Shown here one piece after another: positions 1-7,117 of a stretch of 15,247 nt of DNA. Each line of letters opens with the position of its first letter. Within the stretch, counting starts at the first letter, position 1. The translations under genes and the position numbers were made by a program. The notes under the pieces were generated by a model that was not told the DNA's origin, made no database searches, and was given only the letters and a program-made list of their open reading frames with translations. Origin of the DNA: SVTX01 sp045577415 (GTDB lineage Bacteria; Bacillota; Clostridia; Oscillospirales; CAG-272); assembly GCA_045577415.1 (NCBI GenBank), contig JAZNII010000067.1, positions 1 to 15,247 of the forward strand. Direction: 5' to 3'.

Positions 1-335
1 ATTACGAGGCATTGAAGCAATCCTCGGACGGTTGGGAAACGGGCGAAAACGACTATTTCCCATTCGTTGAAAATTTCCTCTCCACTCTCTATATGTGCTA
101 TAAGGAGCTGGACAAGCGTTTTGCGGTCGTAAACGGCAAGAAGATCACCAAAAAAAGCCGTGTGGAAGCGACCGTATTAAATAGCCTGACACCGATTTCC
201 AAGTCGGAGATCTGCAAGATCCTCACCGACGTAAGCCCCACCACCGTGGAAGCCGTCCTCGGTCAAATGGTGAAAAGGGGAAGCGTTAAGAAGATCGGCG
301 ACGGAAGAAATTCGAGATATATGAAGAATGTTTAA
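1..335 (+). CDS. Fic family protein, C-terminal part (5' end outside window)
   Basis: The reading frame is open from the window edge (first whole codon at base 3, YEAL...) to TAA at 333-335, so this is the tail of a longer gene. The first ~40 residues (YEALKQSSDGWETGENDYFPF, then a helix with FLSTLYMCYKELDKRF) match the region just after the catalytic Fic motif in Fic/DOC family proteins. The last ~55 residues (VEATVLNSLTPISKSEIC... to RNSRYMKNV) look like a winged helix-turn-helix. Fic proteins usually transfer AMP from ATP to a hydroxyl side chain of a target protein. The HPFxxGNGR core would lie upstream and cannot be checked here, so activity is unknown. The winged helix suggests DNA binding, possibly autoregulation (inference). 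The stop is 15 bases before the restriction-modification gene, consistent with one operon. The target is not identifiable. Confidence 0.82.
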   Translation, partial: YEALKQSSDGWETGENDYFPFVENFLSTLYMCYKELDKRFAVVNGKKITKKSRVEATVLNSLTPISKSEICKILTDVSPTTVEAVLGQMVKRGSVKKIGDGRNSRYMKNV

Positions 336-350
336 TGGCGGAGAAGAAAA

Positions 351-3146
351 ATGAAAGAAACAGATAGAAAGAAAGCGGCGAAAGCCTTTGCGGAATATTG
401 GAAAGAGCGCGGCGACGAAAAGAGCGATAGCCAATCCTTTTGGCTTGCCCTTGTTCGTGACGTTCTCGGCGTTGCAGAACCCGAAAAGTTTATAATCTTT
501 GAGGAACGTGTAAAGCTCGACCACACGAGCTTCATTGACGGACACATTCCGTCAACGCACGTTCTCATAGAGCAAAAAAAGAAGGGCTTGAACCTTCGTA
601 GCCCTATTCGTCAATCGGACGGGACTTTGCTCAATCCCTTTCAGCAGGCGCAAAGATACTCCGCCGCGCTGCCGTATTCTCAACGTCCTCGTTGGATCAT
701 CACTTGTAACTTTGAGGAGTTCCTTATATATGATATGGAAAAGCCTACGGGAGAGCCGGAAAGCATTTTGCTGAAGGATCTTGCGAAAGAATACTACCGT
801 TTAGAGTTCCTTGTTGAAGAAAAGAGCGAGCTTTTGCACCGTGAGGAGCAGATTTCCATTCAGGCAGGCGAGCTTGTCGGAAAGCTCTACGATGCCATAC
901 TTAAACAATACGTAGATCCGACCGACCCTAAAACTCTCCACAGCCTTAATATTCTTTGTGTGCGTATTGTTTTCTGCCTTTATGCAGAGGACTCCGGTAT
1001 TTTTGGAGAGCATTTGAAATTCCATAACTATATCAAAAAAATTGCAGACAAGGACGTTGATGACGTAAGAGAAGCCCTGATAAAATTGTTTAGAGTTCTC
1101 GACCAACCTCTTGATAAGAGAGATCCATACTTAAAAGCAGATTTGGCATCATTCCCCTATGTAAATGGTGGCTTGTTTGCCGATGAAAACATTGAGATAC
1201 CTAATTTCACGCAGGAGATAGTTGACCTTTTGTTGCGTAAGGCAAGTGAGGACTTCGATTGGTCGCAAATTAGCCCCACAATTTTCGGTGCAGTATTCGA
1301 GTCCACGCTGAACCCCGAAACCCGTCGCAGCGGCGGTATGCACTACACCTCTATTGAAAACATTCATAAGGTAATTGATCCGTTGTTCCTTGACGAGCTT
1401 TGCGAGGAGCTTGACGAAATAAAGGCTATAAAGATCACCAAAACACGCAAGGAAAAGGCGGAAAATTTCCGCAAAAAGCTTGCATCATTAACCTTTTTTG
1501 ACCCTGCCTGCGGTTCGGGCAACTTTTTGACCGAAACCTATATCTCTTTGAGGCGTCTTGAAAATGAGGCTTTGCGTTTGTCAATAGATGCTACCCAAAC
1601 GGTTTCAGGACAGATTGGCTTCGGATTTTTGGGAGAGGGCAACCCAATTTTGATTTCCATTGGGCAGTTTTACGGAATCGAGATAAATGACTTCGCCGTA
1701 ACGGTTGCTAAAACGGCACTTTGGATTGCCGAATCGCAGATGATGAAGCAAACCGAGGAGGTTTTGCAAATGCCGCTCGACTTCCTTCCGCTGAAATCCT
1801 ATGCAAACATCGTTGAGGGCAACGCGCTCCGCATCGATTGGGAAACTGTCGTACCCAAGGACAAACTCAATTATATTATGGGCAATCCGCCTTTTTCTGC
1901 TGGCAGAAGAATGGGTGACAGTCAGCGTCAAGATATGATCGAAGTAGCTTATGATTTTAATAATAATGGCAATTTGGATTATGTTTGTCTTTGGTATATT
2001 TGCGCGGCTCGATATATGCAAAACACATCAATTAAAGCGGGCTTTGTTTCCACAAGCTCTATAACCCAAGGCGAGCAAGTTGTTCTGCTTTGGAAAACAT
2101 TATTTGAAAAGTACAAATTAAATATTGTGTACGCAATACGTTCTTTTAATTGGCAAAGCGAAGCAAAAATAAAGGCGGGAGTGCATTGTGTAATAATTGA
2201 GTTCGTTATAGGTGATACACAAATAGATAAGTATATAGTTGATGGTGAGATTATAAAAAAAGCCGCGCACATTAACGGTTATCTAACAGATGATAAAGAT
2301 GTTTGGATAATTGGGCAAAACAAACCAATTTGTGATGTGCCAATAATCAGTAATGGTAGCAAACCTCTTGATAATGCTATATGCGCGTTTACACCCGAAG
2401 AAAAGAATGATTTTATCAAGAAAGAGCCTTGCTCCGAACCCTACTTTTATAGATATATGGGAAGTAAGGAGTTTATAAACAACATTGAACGTTGGTTTTT
2501 GCTTATAAATAGAATACCACCACATTTGTTATCTAAGATGCCATCTGTATTAAATAAATTACGTGAGATAAAAGAGTATAGATTGAGTTCTTCGAGTGCT
2601 CCAACCCGAAAATTAGCAGAAACACCTTCAAAATTTCATTTTGAAAATATGCCTGATAACGAATATTTGGTTATACCGCAAACTTCTTCCGGAAGAAGAA
2701 AATACATTCCCATAGGATTTTTATCGCCCGATGTAATTGTCAATAACAAATTGCAAGTTATGCGAGAAGGTGGTTTGTATGAGTTCGCAATTTTATCCTC
2801 GAATGTACACAATGCGTGGATGCGTGCTGTTGCGGGTAGATTAAGAGAAGATTATACATATTCAGTGAGTGTGGTATATAATACATTTCCTTGGTGCACT
2901 CCCACGGAAGAACTGAAAAGAAAAGTTGAACAAACGGCTCAAGCGATACTTGATGCGCGTGCTTTGTATCCAGATGCGAGTCTTGCTGATCTTTATGATG
3001 AATTAACTATGCCGTCGGAGCTCCGAAAGGCGCATCAGGCCAACGACCGCGCTGTAATGCAGGCGTATGGCTTTGATGTAAAAACAATGACAGAGAGCTC
3101 CTGCGTTGCCGAGCTTATGAAGATGTATCAGGAGTTGACAAAATAG
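351..3146 (+). CDS. MmeI-like type IIL/IIG restriction-modification enzyme (single chain)
   Basis: A 931-residue protein that should both methylate adenine and cut DNA at a distance from its site; MmeI-family enzymes are of similar length. Order of parts: N-terminal PD-(D/E)xK-type nuclease with D63, E74 and K76 (D-X10-EQK); a helical connector (about 165-370); an N6-adenine methyltransferase with SAM motif I FFDPACGSGNF at 382-392 and catalytic motif IV NPPF at 512-515; a target-recognition region from roughly 600 to 840; and a C-terminal helical region ending near 931. ATG at 351 is supported by GGAG at 340-343. The frame is uninterrupted and all key motifs are intact, so it looks functional. 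No separate methylase, restriction or specificity gene is visible, as expected for this class. The recognition part is visibly more AT-rich than the two ends. The DNA site recognised cannot be read from sequence alone. A BREX PglX-type methylase is less likely because of the N-terminal nuclease motif and the MmeI-like C-terminus. Confidence 0.9.
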   Translation: MKETDRKKAAKAFAEYWKERGDEKSDSQSFWLALVRDVLGVAEPEKFIIFEERVKLDHTSFIDGHIPSTHVLIEQKKKGLNLRSPIRQSDGTLLNPFQQAQRYSAALPYSQRPRWIITCNFEEFLIYDMEKPTGEPESILLKDLAKEYYRLEFLVEEKSELLHREEQISIQAGELVGKLYDAILKQYVDPTDPKTLHSLNILCVRIVFCLYAEDSGIFGEHLKFHNYIKKIADKDVDDVREALIKLFRVLDQPLDKRDPYLKADLASFPYVNGGLFADENIEIPNFTQEIVDLLLRKASEDFDWSQISPTIFGAVFESTLNPETRRSGGMHYTSIENIHKVIDPLFLDELCEELDEIKAIKITKTRKEKAENFRKKLASLTFFDPACGSGNFLTETYISLRRLENEALRLSIDATQTVSGQIGFGFLGEGNPILISIGQFYGIEINDFAVTVAKTALWIAESQMMKQTEEVLQMPLDFLPLKSYANIVEGNALRIDWETVVPKDKLNYIMGNPPFSAGRRMGDSQRQDMIEVAYDFNNNGNLDYVCLWYICAARYMQNTSIKAGFVSTSSITQGEQVVLLWKTLFEKYKLNIVYAIRSFNWQSEAKIKAGVHCVIIEFVIGDTQIDKYIVDGEIIKKAAHINGYLTDDKDVWIIGQNKPICDVPIISNGSKPLDNAICAFTPEEKNDFIKKEPCSEPYFYRYMGSKEFINNIERWFLLINRIPPHLLSKMPSVLNKLREIKEYRLSSSSAPTRKLAETPSKFHFENMPDNEYLVIPQTSSGRRKYIPIGFLSPDVIVNNKLQVMREGGLYEFAILSSNVHNAWMRAVAGRLREDYTYSVSVVYNTFPWCTPTEELKRKVEQTAQAILDARALYPDASLADLYDELTMPSELRKAHQANDRAVMQAYGFDVKTMTESSCVAELMKMYQELTK

Positions 3147-3164
3147 AGAAAGCAGGTGGAATTA

Positions 3165-3365
3165 ATGAATGATTATGAACTTTCAATCAGTGTTGAACCA
3201 AAAGACAAATATGAGAAGGCCGAGAAAGATTTAGTGCAGGCGTTAATATCCTTTGAAAAATTAAATCCACAGGAACAACGACAATTAGCATGTAAAATTT
3301 TTGGCGTGGCGCAGGTTGATTTTGTCATTAAAATGATACATCAATATAACACGAGAGGAGATTGA
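3165..3365 (+). CDS. Small unknown protein, 66 residues
   Basis: The sequence begins MNDYELSISVEPKDKYEKAE and is rich in charged residues; it is probably mostly helical, with no signal peptide, membrane segment or cysteine cluster. I do not recognise the family. ATG 3165 is chosen over the in-frame GTG 3156 because AGGTGG at 3154-3159 sits 5 bases before the ATG and would be destroyed as a ribosome site if GTG were used. The gene lies 18 bases after the restriction enzyme and 4 bases before the HEPN gene, so it is very likely cotranslated with both. The tight link to a predicted RNase makes an antitoxin or accessory-subunit role possible, but that is inference from position only. Its AT-rich composition resembles the HEPN gene more than the downstream housekeeping genes. 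Confidence 0.72.
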   Translation: MNDYELSISVEPKDKYEKAEKDLVQALISFEKLNPQEQRQLACKIFGVAQVDFVIKMIHQYNTRGD

Positions 3366-3369
3366 TCTA

Positions 3370-3990
3370 TTGCAAGAACAAATCTCAAAGGAAGAATTAA
3401 CAAGAATTATTGATGGACTTCATCTTCAAATGGCATGGGTGTGGTTATGTATTGACTCGCTGGAGGCTATTCGGGGCATTGATAAAAATCAAATCAAGCG
3501 AGCTCAAAATTTCATGTATATAACGCATAGTTCTCTAATTTATCGATACTCGATGGAATTAGCTAAATTATTTGATAAACAGGATGGCCTGTCTATAAAT
3601 CAAATTAAGAATATGTGTTTGAATAACAAAGAATATTTTGATCCCTCTTTTGACATTGAGGAATATTGTAAAAGCTTTAAGAAAGAGTTAAATCAGTATA
3701 ATTCCTTAATAAAAAATATTAGGGAGCGTAGAAGAAAAACATATGCTCATAATGACAAAGACTACTATTTGTTTCGTCAGAAGGCAATTGATGACTTCCC
3801 GTTAGATATGGATGAAATTAAGGCCATGTCAGCAATTATGTACAATTTTGCAAAAACAATGCAAGAAAAAATCGGAAGCAGCCGCGCTGATCTCGGACTC
3901 CCTGCACATTCTGATGATGTGAAAAGACTATTTGGTGGAAAAACTGATGTTGATTTGTGGCTTGAAGAAGAAGCATCAAAATCCAACTAA
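3370..3990 (+). CDS. HEPN protein, AbiU2-like, predicted RNase
   Basis: An all-helical 206-residue cytoplasmic protein. R122-KTYA-H127, followed by N128 and D129, fits the R-X4-6-H catalytic signature of HEPN ribonucleases, and the surrounding pattern (a long helix with YRYSMELAKLFD at about 58-69, then the R...AHND turn) resembles the AbiU2 branch seen in abortive-infection loci. HEPN toxins typically cut RNA and halt growth when released by infection or loss of a partner. The start is TTG 3370, with AGAGGAG at 3354-3360, nine bases upstream; no better in-frame ATG covers the N-terminal helix. It follows the 66-residue ORF by 4 bases and closes the operon in front of a strong terminator. No nucleotidyltransferase (MNT) antitoxin is present. 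HEPN assignment is fairly secure; the AbiU2 subtype is moderate; toxicity is inferred. Confidence 0.75.
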   Translation: MQEQISKEELTRIIDGLHLQMAWVWLCIDSLEAIRGIDKNQIKRAQNFMYITHSSLIYRYSMELAKLFDKQDGLSINQIKNMCLNNKEYFDPSFDIEEYCKSFKKELNQYNSLIKNIRERRRKTYAHNDKDYYLFRQKAIDDFPLDMDEIKAMSAIMYNFAKTMQEKIGSSRADLGLPAHSDDVKRLFGGKTDVDLWLEEEASKSN

Positions 3991-3998
3991 ACAACCCC

Positions 3999-4031
3999 GC
4001 CTTCTCTCAAAAATGAGGGAAGGCTTTTTTA
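3999..4031 (+). terminator. Intrinsic terminator of the Fic/RM/HEPN operon
   Basis: GCCTTCTCTCA (3999-4009) pairs with TGAGGGAAGGC (4014-4024) over 11 bp including one G-U wobble, with a 4-base loop AAAA, followed directly by six T from 4025. It begins 9 bases after the HEPN stop codon and separates the accessory block from the housekeeping genes. Confidence 0.93.
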
Positions 4032-4065
4032 TTGCATATATGGTCTCAAAAAATGCGTAAACCCC

Positions 4066-4094
4066 TTGAAAAATCCGCAAAAATGTATTATAAT
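4066..4094 (+). promoter_or_regulatory. Sigma-A promoter of ychF
   Basis: TTGAAA at 4066-4071 and TATAAT at 4089-4094 with a 17-bp spacer. A second TATAAT lies at 4100-4105 but lacks a matching -35. Predicted start is near 4101, giving a leader of roughly 45 bases before ATG 4147. Confidence 0.8.
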
Positions 4095-4125
4095 GTATTT
4101 ATAATAGATAATTATGCGGATTTTT
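4069..4125. repeat. 11-bp inverted repeat embracing the ychF promoter
   Basis: AAAAATCCGCA (4069-4079) and its exact reverse complement TGCGGATTTTT (4115-4125) flank both -10 hexamers, 35 bases apart. The left arm overlaps the end of the -35 box and the right arm falls in the leader. This is suggestive of a bipartite operator (inference); in RNA only the right arm would be transcribed, so it is not an mRNA hairpin. Confidence 0.55.
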
Positions 4126-4146
4126 ACGGAAAGCAGGTATAAATTA

Positions 4147-5241
4147 ATGAAACTTGGCATAGTGGGACTTCCTAACGTAGGAAAATCAACACTTTTTAAC
4201 GCTTTGACGAATGCAGGCGCGGAGAGCGCAAACTATCCCTTCTGCACCATTGAGCCCAACGTGGGTGTTGTAACCGTGCCCGACAGCCGCCTCGACGTGC
4301 TGGCGAAGATGTACGACCCAAAGAAGTACACCCCCGCTATCATTCAGTTCGTTGATATTGCGGGACTTGTCAAGGGTGCGTCCCAGGGCGAGGGTCTTGG
4401 CAACAAGTTCCTCTCCAACATCCGCGAGTGCGACGCTATAATTCACGTTGTTCGTTGCTTTGAGGACGACAACATCATCCACGTTGACGGCTCGGTCGAT
4501 CCTATGAGAGACCTTGAGACTATCAATATGGAGCTTATCTTCTCCGACATGGAAATGGTCGAGAGAAGAATTGATCGAACCAAGAAGGCTATGAAGGGCG
4601 ACAAGACGCTTGCGGGCGAATTGGCTCTTTTTGAGAAGATATACGCGACCCTTGAGAGCGGTCTTTGCGCGAGAACTATGGAGCTTTCCGAGGACGAGAT
4701 GGCTTGTCTTTACGACACTCCTCTCCTTACGATGAAGCCTGTAATTTACGTTGCAAACGTCAGCGAGGATGACGTTTCGGGCGAGCCTACCGATAACGAG
4801 GCGTATATGGCGCTGAAGGCGTTCGCCGAGACCGAAAAGAGCGGCGTTATCGCGGTCTGCGCGGGAATTGAGGCAGAGATCGCCGAGCTTGACGGTGACG
4901 AGAAGCAGATGTTCCTTGAGGATATGGGCATTGAAGAAAGCGGTCTGGACAAGCTTATCAAGGCAAGCTATTCCTTGCTCGGTCTTATCAGCTATCTGAC
5001 GGCAGGACCCGAGGAGGTCCGCGCGTGGACTATCACAAGAGGAACCAAGGCTCCTCAGGCGGCAGGTAAGATACACAGCGACTTTGAACGCGGATTTATC
5101 AGAGCCGAGGTCATCGCATTTGACGATCTCGTATCCTGCGGCAATATGGTAGCCGCTAAGGAAGCGGGACTTGTACGCTCCGAGGGCAAAGAGTACGTCA
5201 TGAAGGACGGCGACATCGTACTGTTCAGATTTAACGTATAA
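4147..5241 (+). CDS. ychF: Redox/ribosome-associated ATPase YchF (OLA1 family)
   Basis: A 364-residue Obg-related P-loop protein, a normal length for the family. G1 is GLPNVGKST at 7-15 and G3 is DIAGL at 70-74; the position of the usual NKxD carries NVSE (204-207), the change that makes YchF/OLA1 prefer ATP over GTP. A coiled-coil insertion lies around 125-175 and a TGS domain at the C-terminus (about 278-364, ending VMKDGDIVLFRFNV). Family members bind ribosomes and act in stress and oxidative responses in the cytoplasm. ATG 4147 is preferred over the upstream in-frame ATG 4114: it lies 9 bases after the AGG in GAAAGCAGG, and the family consensus begins directly with MKLGIVGLPN; the 11 extra codons would fall inside the leader containing the promoter repeat. 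trmB follows after 12 bases. Confidence 0.97.
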   Translation: MKLGIVGLPNVGKSTLFNALTNAGAESANYPFCTIEPNVGVVTVPDSRLDVLAKMYDPKKYTPAIIQFVDIAGLVKGASQGEGLGNKFLSNIRECDAIIHVVRCFEDDNIIHVDGSVDPMRDLETINMELIFSDMEMVERRIDRTKKAMKGDKTLAGELALFEKIYATLESGLCARTMELSEDEMACLYDTPLLTMKPVIYVANVSEDDVSGEPTDNEAYMALKAFAETEKSGVIAVCAGIEAEIAELDGDEKQMFLEDMGIEESGLDKLIKASYSLLGLISYLTAGPEEVRAWTITRGTKAPQAAGKIHSDFERGFIRAEVIAFDDLVSCGNMVAAKEAGLVRSEGKEYVMKDGDIVLFRFNV

Positions 5242-5253
5242 GCAGGAAAAATT

Positions 5254-5904
5254 ATGAGAATGAGAAAAAAGAAGCACGGCGAGGAGAGGATACTTGCCTG
5301 TGCAGAGTTATTGATACAGGACCCCACGATATTGAAGAACGATCCCACAGCGCCTTTTGCGGACAAAAGTAAAAAGCTCTGTCTTGAGATCGGTTGCGGC
5401 AAGGGCAATTTTGCCGTCGGCACGGCGGCGAAGGACGTTGATTGCAATCTTATCGCTATGGAGAGGGCGCGTGACGTTTGCTGTCTTGCCCTGGAGAAGG
5501 CTATGGCGTGCAAGGAGTCAAGACCCGACAATCTTCGTTTTATTATCGGTGACGCAGACGATCTGGAGGAGTGGTTTCCCGAGCATTGTCTCGACGTGCT
5601 TTATCTGAATTTCAGCGATCCTTGGCCCAAGGCAGGTCACGCAAAGAGACGCTTGACGCACCGCAACTATCTTGCTAAATACAAAAAGCTGCTCAAAGAG
5701 GGCGGTCTGCTTATATTCAAGACCGATAACGTGGGGCTTTTCGACTTCTCTCTTGAAGAATTTGCAGAGTTTGGTCTTACTGTCGAATGGATGACCCGCG
5801 ACCTGCATAACAGCGAGAGAGCCGACGGTAACGTTATGACCGAGTACGAGAAAAACTTCTCGGAAAAGGGTTTTACCATTAACTCTGCAATCGTTAGATT
5901 TTAA
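5254..5904 (+). CDS. trmB: tRNA (guanine-N7-)-methyltransferase TrmB
   Basis: A 216-residue class I methyltransferase that makes 7-methylguanosine at position 46 of tRNA variable loops using S-adenosylmethionine. SAM-binding motif I is LEIGCGKGNF (44-53), preceded by an N-terminal basic stretch. The family-defining NFSDPWPK block is at 119-126, followed by KRRL, and the C-terminal TEYE motif is at 196-199, all intact. The ATG at 5254 has GCAGGA at 5243-5248 upstream. It sits 12 bases behind ychF, so the two are probably cotranscribed. No terminator is obvious before the truB leader, leaving three-gene cotranscription possible. Confidence 0.96.
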   Translation: MRMRKKKHGEERILACAELLIQDPTILKNDPTAPFADKSKKLCLEIGCGKGNFAVGTAAKDVDCNLIAMERARDVCCLALEKAMACKESRPDNLRFIIGDADDLEEWFPEHCLDVLYLNFSDPWPKAGHAKRRLTHRNYLAKYKKLLKEGGLLIFKTDNVGLFDFSLEEFAEFGLTVEWMTRDLHNSERADGNVMTEYEKNFSEKGFTINSAIVRF

Positions 5905-5972
5905 CAAGATTTTTATGTCATTTTAAAACCCGAAAAACAGGTTAAATTACTATCCTTTGGGGAGTTCTTTTG

Positions 5973-5998
5973 CCTACTTTTCTTGCAAGAAAAGTAGG
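5973..5998. repeat. Perfect 26-bp palindrome in the truB leader
   Basis: CCTACTTTTCTTG (5973-5985) is followed with no spacer by its exact reverse complement CAAGAAAAGTAGG (5986-5998). It ends 15 bases before the truB ATG, right upstream of its ribosome site. The form matches dispersed palindromic elements I associate with Oscillospirales genomes. As RNA it can form a hairpin of about 11 bp. If the truB frame is extended upstream it is read as a spurious ...YFSCKKSRR... extension. Confidence 0.85.
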
Positions 5999-6013
5999 AG
6001 AAATCGAGGAAAA

Positions 6014-6940
6014 ATGAAACATTCTGAATTTGACAATCTGCCCGGCGGCGTGCTGGCGGTGCGTAAGGGCGAGGGCATGACCTCTCACGACGTAGTTAAC
6101 CGCGTCAGAAGGCTTTATAACACCAAAAGGGTCGGTCACGCAGGAACTCTTGACCCTTTTGCCACGGGCGTGCTTGTGGTATTGGTGGGCAGAGCGGCGA
6201 AGGCGTGTGAGTATATTTCGTCGGACAGAAAGACCTACAAGGCGACTTTGCGTCTCGGTCTTACCACCGATACAGAGGATATTACGGGCGAGGTCTTGAC
6301 GAGATGTGATGATATTCCCGAATATGAGCAGGTTTTGGCGACTGTCCGCGAGTTTGTGGGGAATATCAAGCAGATACCTCCCATGTATTCGGCTTTGAAG
6401 GTAAACGGACAGAAGCTCTACGACCTTGCGAGACAGGGCGTTACAGTCGAGCGCGAGGCGAGAGATATTACAGTCTTTTCTCTCGATTGCGAGGCGGTTG
6501 AAGGCTCGTCCTGCGACTATATTCTCACGGTTACTTGTAGCGGAGGCACATATATCCGCACCCTTTGTGCCGATATCGGAGCAAAGCTCGGTTGCGGCGG
6601 CGTAATGGCTACTCTTGAAAGGGTAGAGGCTTGCGGAATTTCTCTTGACGAGTGCAAGACGCTTGAAGAAATTGAAAATCTGGGCGAAGACGAGCGTCAA
6701 GACCTGCTTTTGCCGACTGAAAGGCTTTTTGCCGACCTTGAAGCAGTCAATTTGCCCGCGTTTTTTGAAAAGCTGTTCCGCGACGGCTGTCCGATCTATC
6801 AAAAAAAGATAAAAACCGACCTTGCGGTCGGCTCTCGTGTGAAAATATGCTCCGAGGATGGTCATTTTTTCGCCCTCGGCTCTGTGGTCGAGCGTGAGCA
6901 GGGAACGGCGATAAAATCTGTTAAAATCTTTGAATTATAA
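6014..6940 (+). CDS. truB: tRNA pseudouridine(55) synthase TruB
   Basis: A 308-residue enzyme that converts U55 in the T-loop of tRNAs to pseudouridine. The catalytic motif GHAGTLDPFATGVL holds the nucleophile aspartate at D47. Other family blocks are visible: KTYKATLRLG with TDTEDITG, IPPMYSALKVNGQKLYDLAR, and the CSGGTYIRTLCADIG block. The C-terminal part is PUA-like. ATG 6014, preceded by CGAGGA, is chosen over an upstream in-frame start at 5957 because the extra 19 residues are the translated palindrome and the family begins with a short lead into GVLAVRKG. In many bacteria truB sits next to rbfA or ribF; here it is next to trmB instead. Confidence 0.96.
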   Translation: MKHSEFDNLPGGVLAVRKGEGMTSHDVVNRVRRLYNTKRVGHAGTLDPFATGVLVVLVGRAAKACEYISSDRKTYKATLRLGLTTDTEDITGEVLTRCDDIPEYEQVLATVREFVGNIKQIPPMYSALKVNGQKLYDLARQGVTVEREARDITVFSLDCEAVEGSSCDYILTVTCSGGTYIRTLCADIGAKLGCGGVMATLERVEACGISLDECKTLEEIENLGEDERQDLLLPTERLFADLEAVNLPAFFEKLFRDGCPIYQKKIKTDLAVGSRVKICSEDGHFFALGSVVEREQGTAIKSVKIFEL

Positions 6941-6942
6941 GT

Positions 6943-6978
6943 AAAACCGATGGAGCAATCAAGCATCCATCGGTTTTT
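6943..6978 (+). terminator. Intrinsic terminator of truB
   Basis: AAAACCGATGGA (6943-6954) pairs perfectly with TCCATCGGTTTT (6966-6977), an 11-base loop between, with the T run on the 3' arm ending at 6978. It starts 2 bases after the truB stop. The A run on the left arm means it could also act on transcripts from the opposite strand. Confidence 0.9.
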
Positions 6979-7057
6979 GTATTATGTTAGTCGTTAATTC
7001 AGTAAATTTTGCTTCACCCTTAAACTGCAAAGCTTTTTGAAAGTTTTTGGAGATGAG

Positions 7058-7104
7058 GGGAGGGGAGAAGAAACTTTTTTTCAAAAAGGTTCTTCTCCCC
7101 TCCC
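7058..7104. repeat. Long G/A-rich inverted repeat between convergent genes
   Basis: GGGAGGGGAGAAGAA (7058-7072) pairs with TTCTTCTCCCCTCCC (7090-7104), continues past one A/G mismatch with CTTTTT (7074-7079) against AAAAAG (7083-7088), and has a 3-base loop. The preceding stretch (7032-7057, CTTTTTGAAAGTTTTTGGAG) belongs to the same element type as I know it from related genomes. It lies 13 bases beyond the glycosidase stop on the minus strand, but no T run follows the hairpin on either strand, so it is better described as a dispersed repeat than a canonical terminator. Confidence 0.75.
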
Positions 7105-7117
7105 TGCATTTATCCTC

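Noticed and set aside
4114..4146. Upstream in-frame ATG as the start of ychF
   Set aside because: No ribosome site at that position; it falls in the promoter repeat region, and the family begins at MKLGIVG.
4186..5277. 363-codon open frame on the minus strand opposite ychF
   Set aside because: Antisense shadow of a highly conserved gene; composition is what reverse reading of ychF codons gives.
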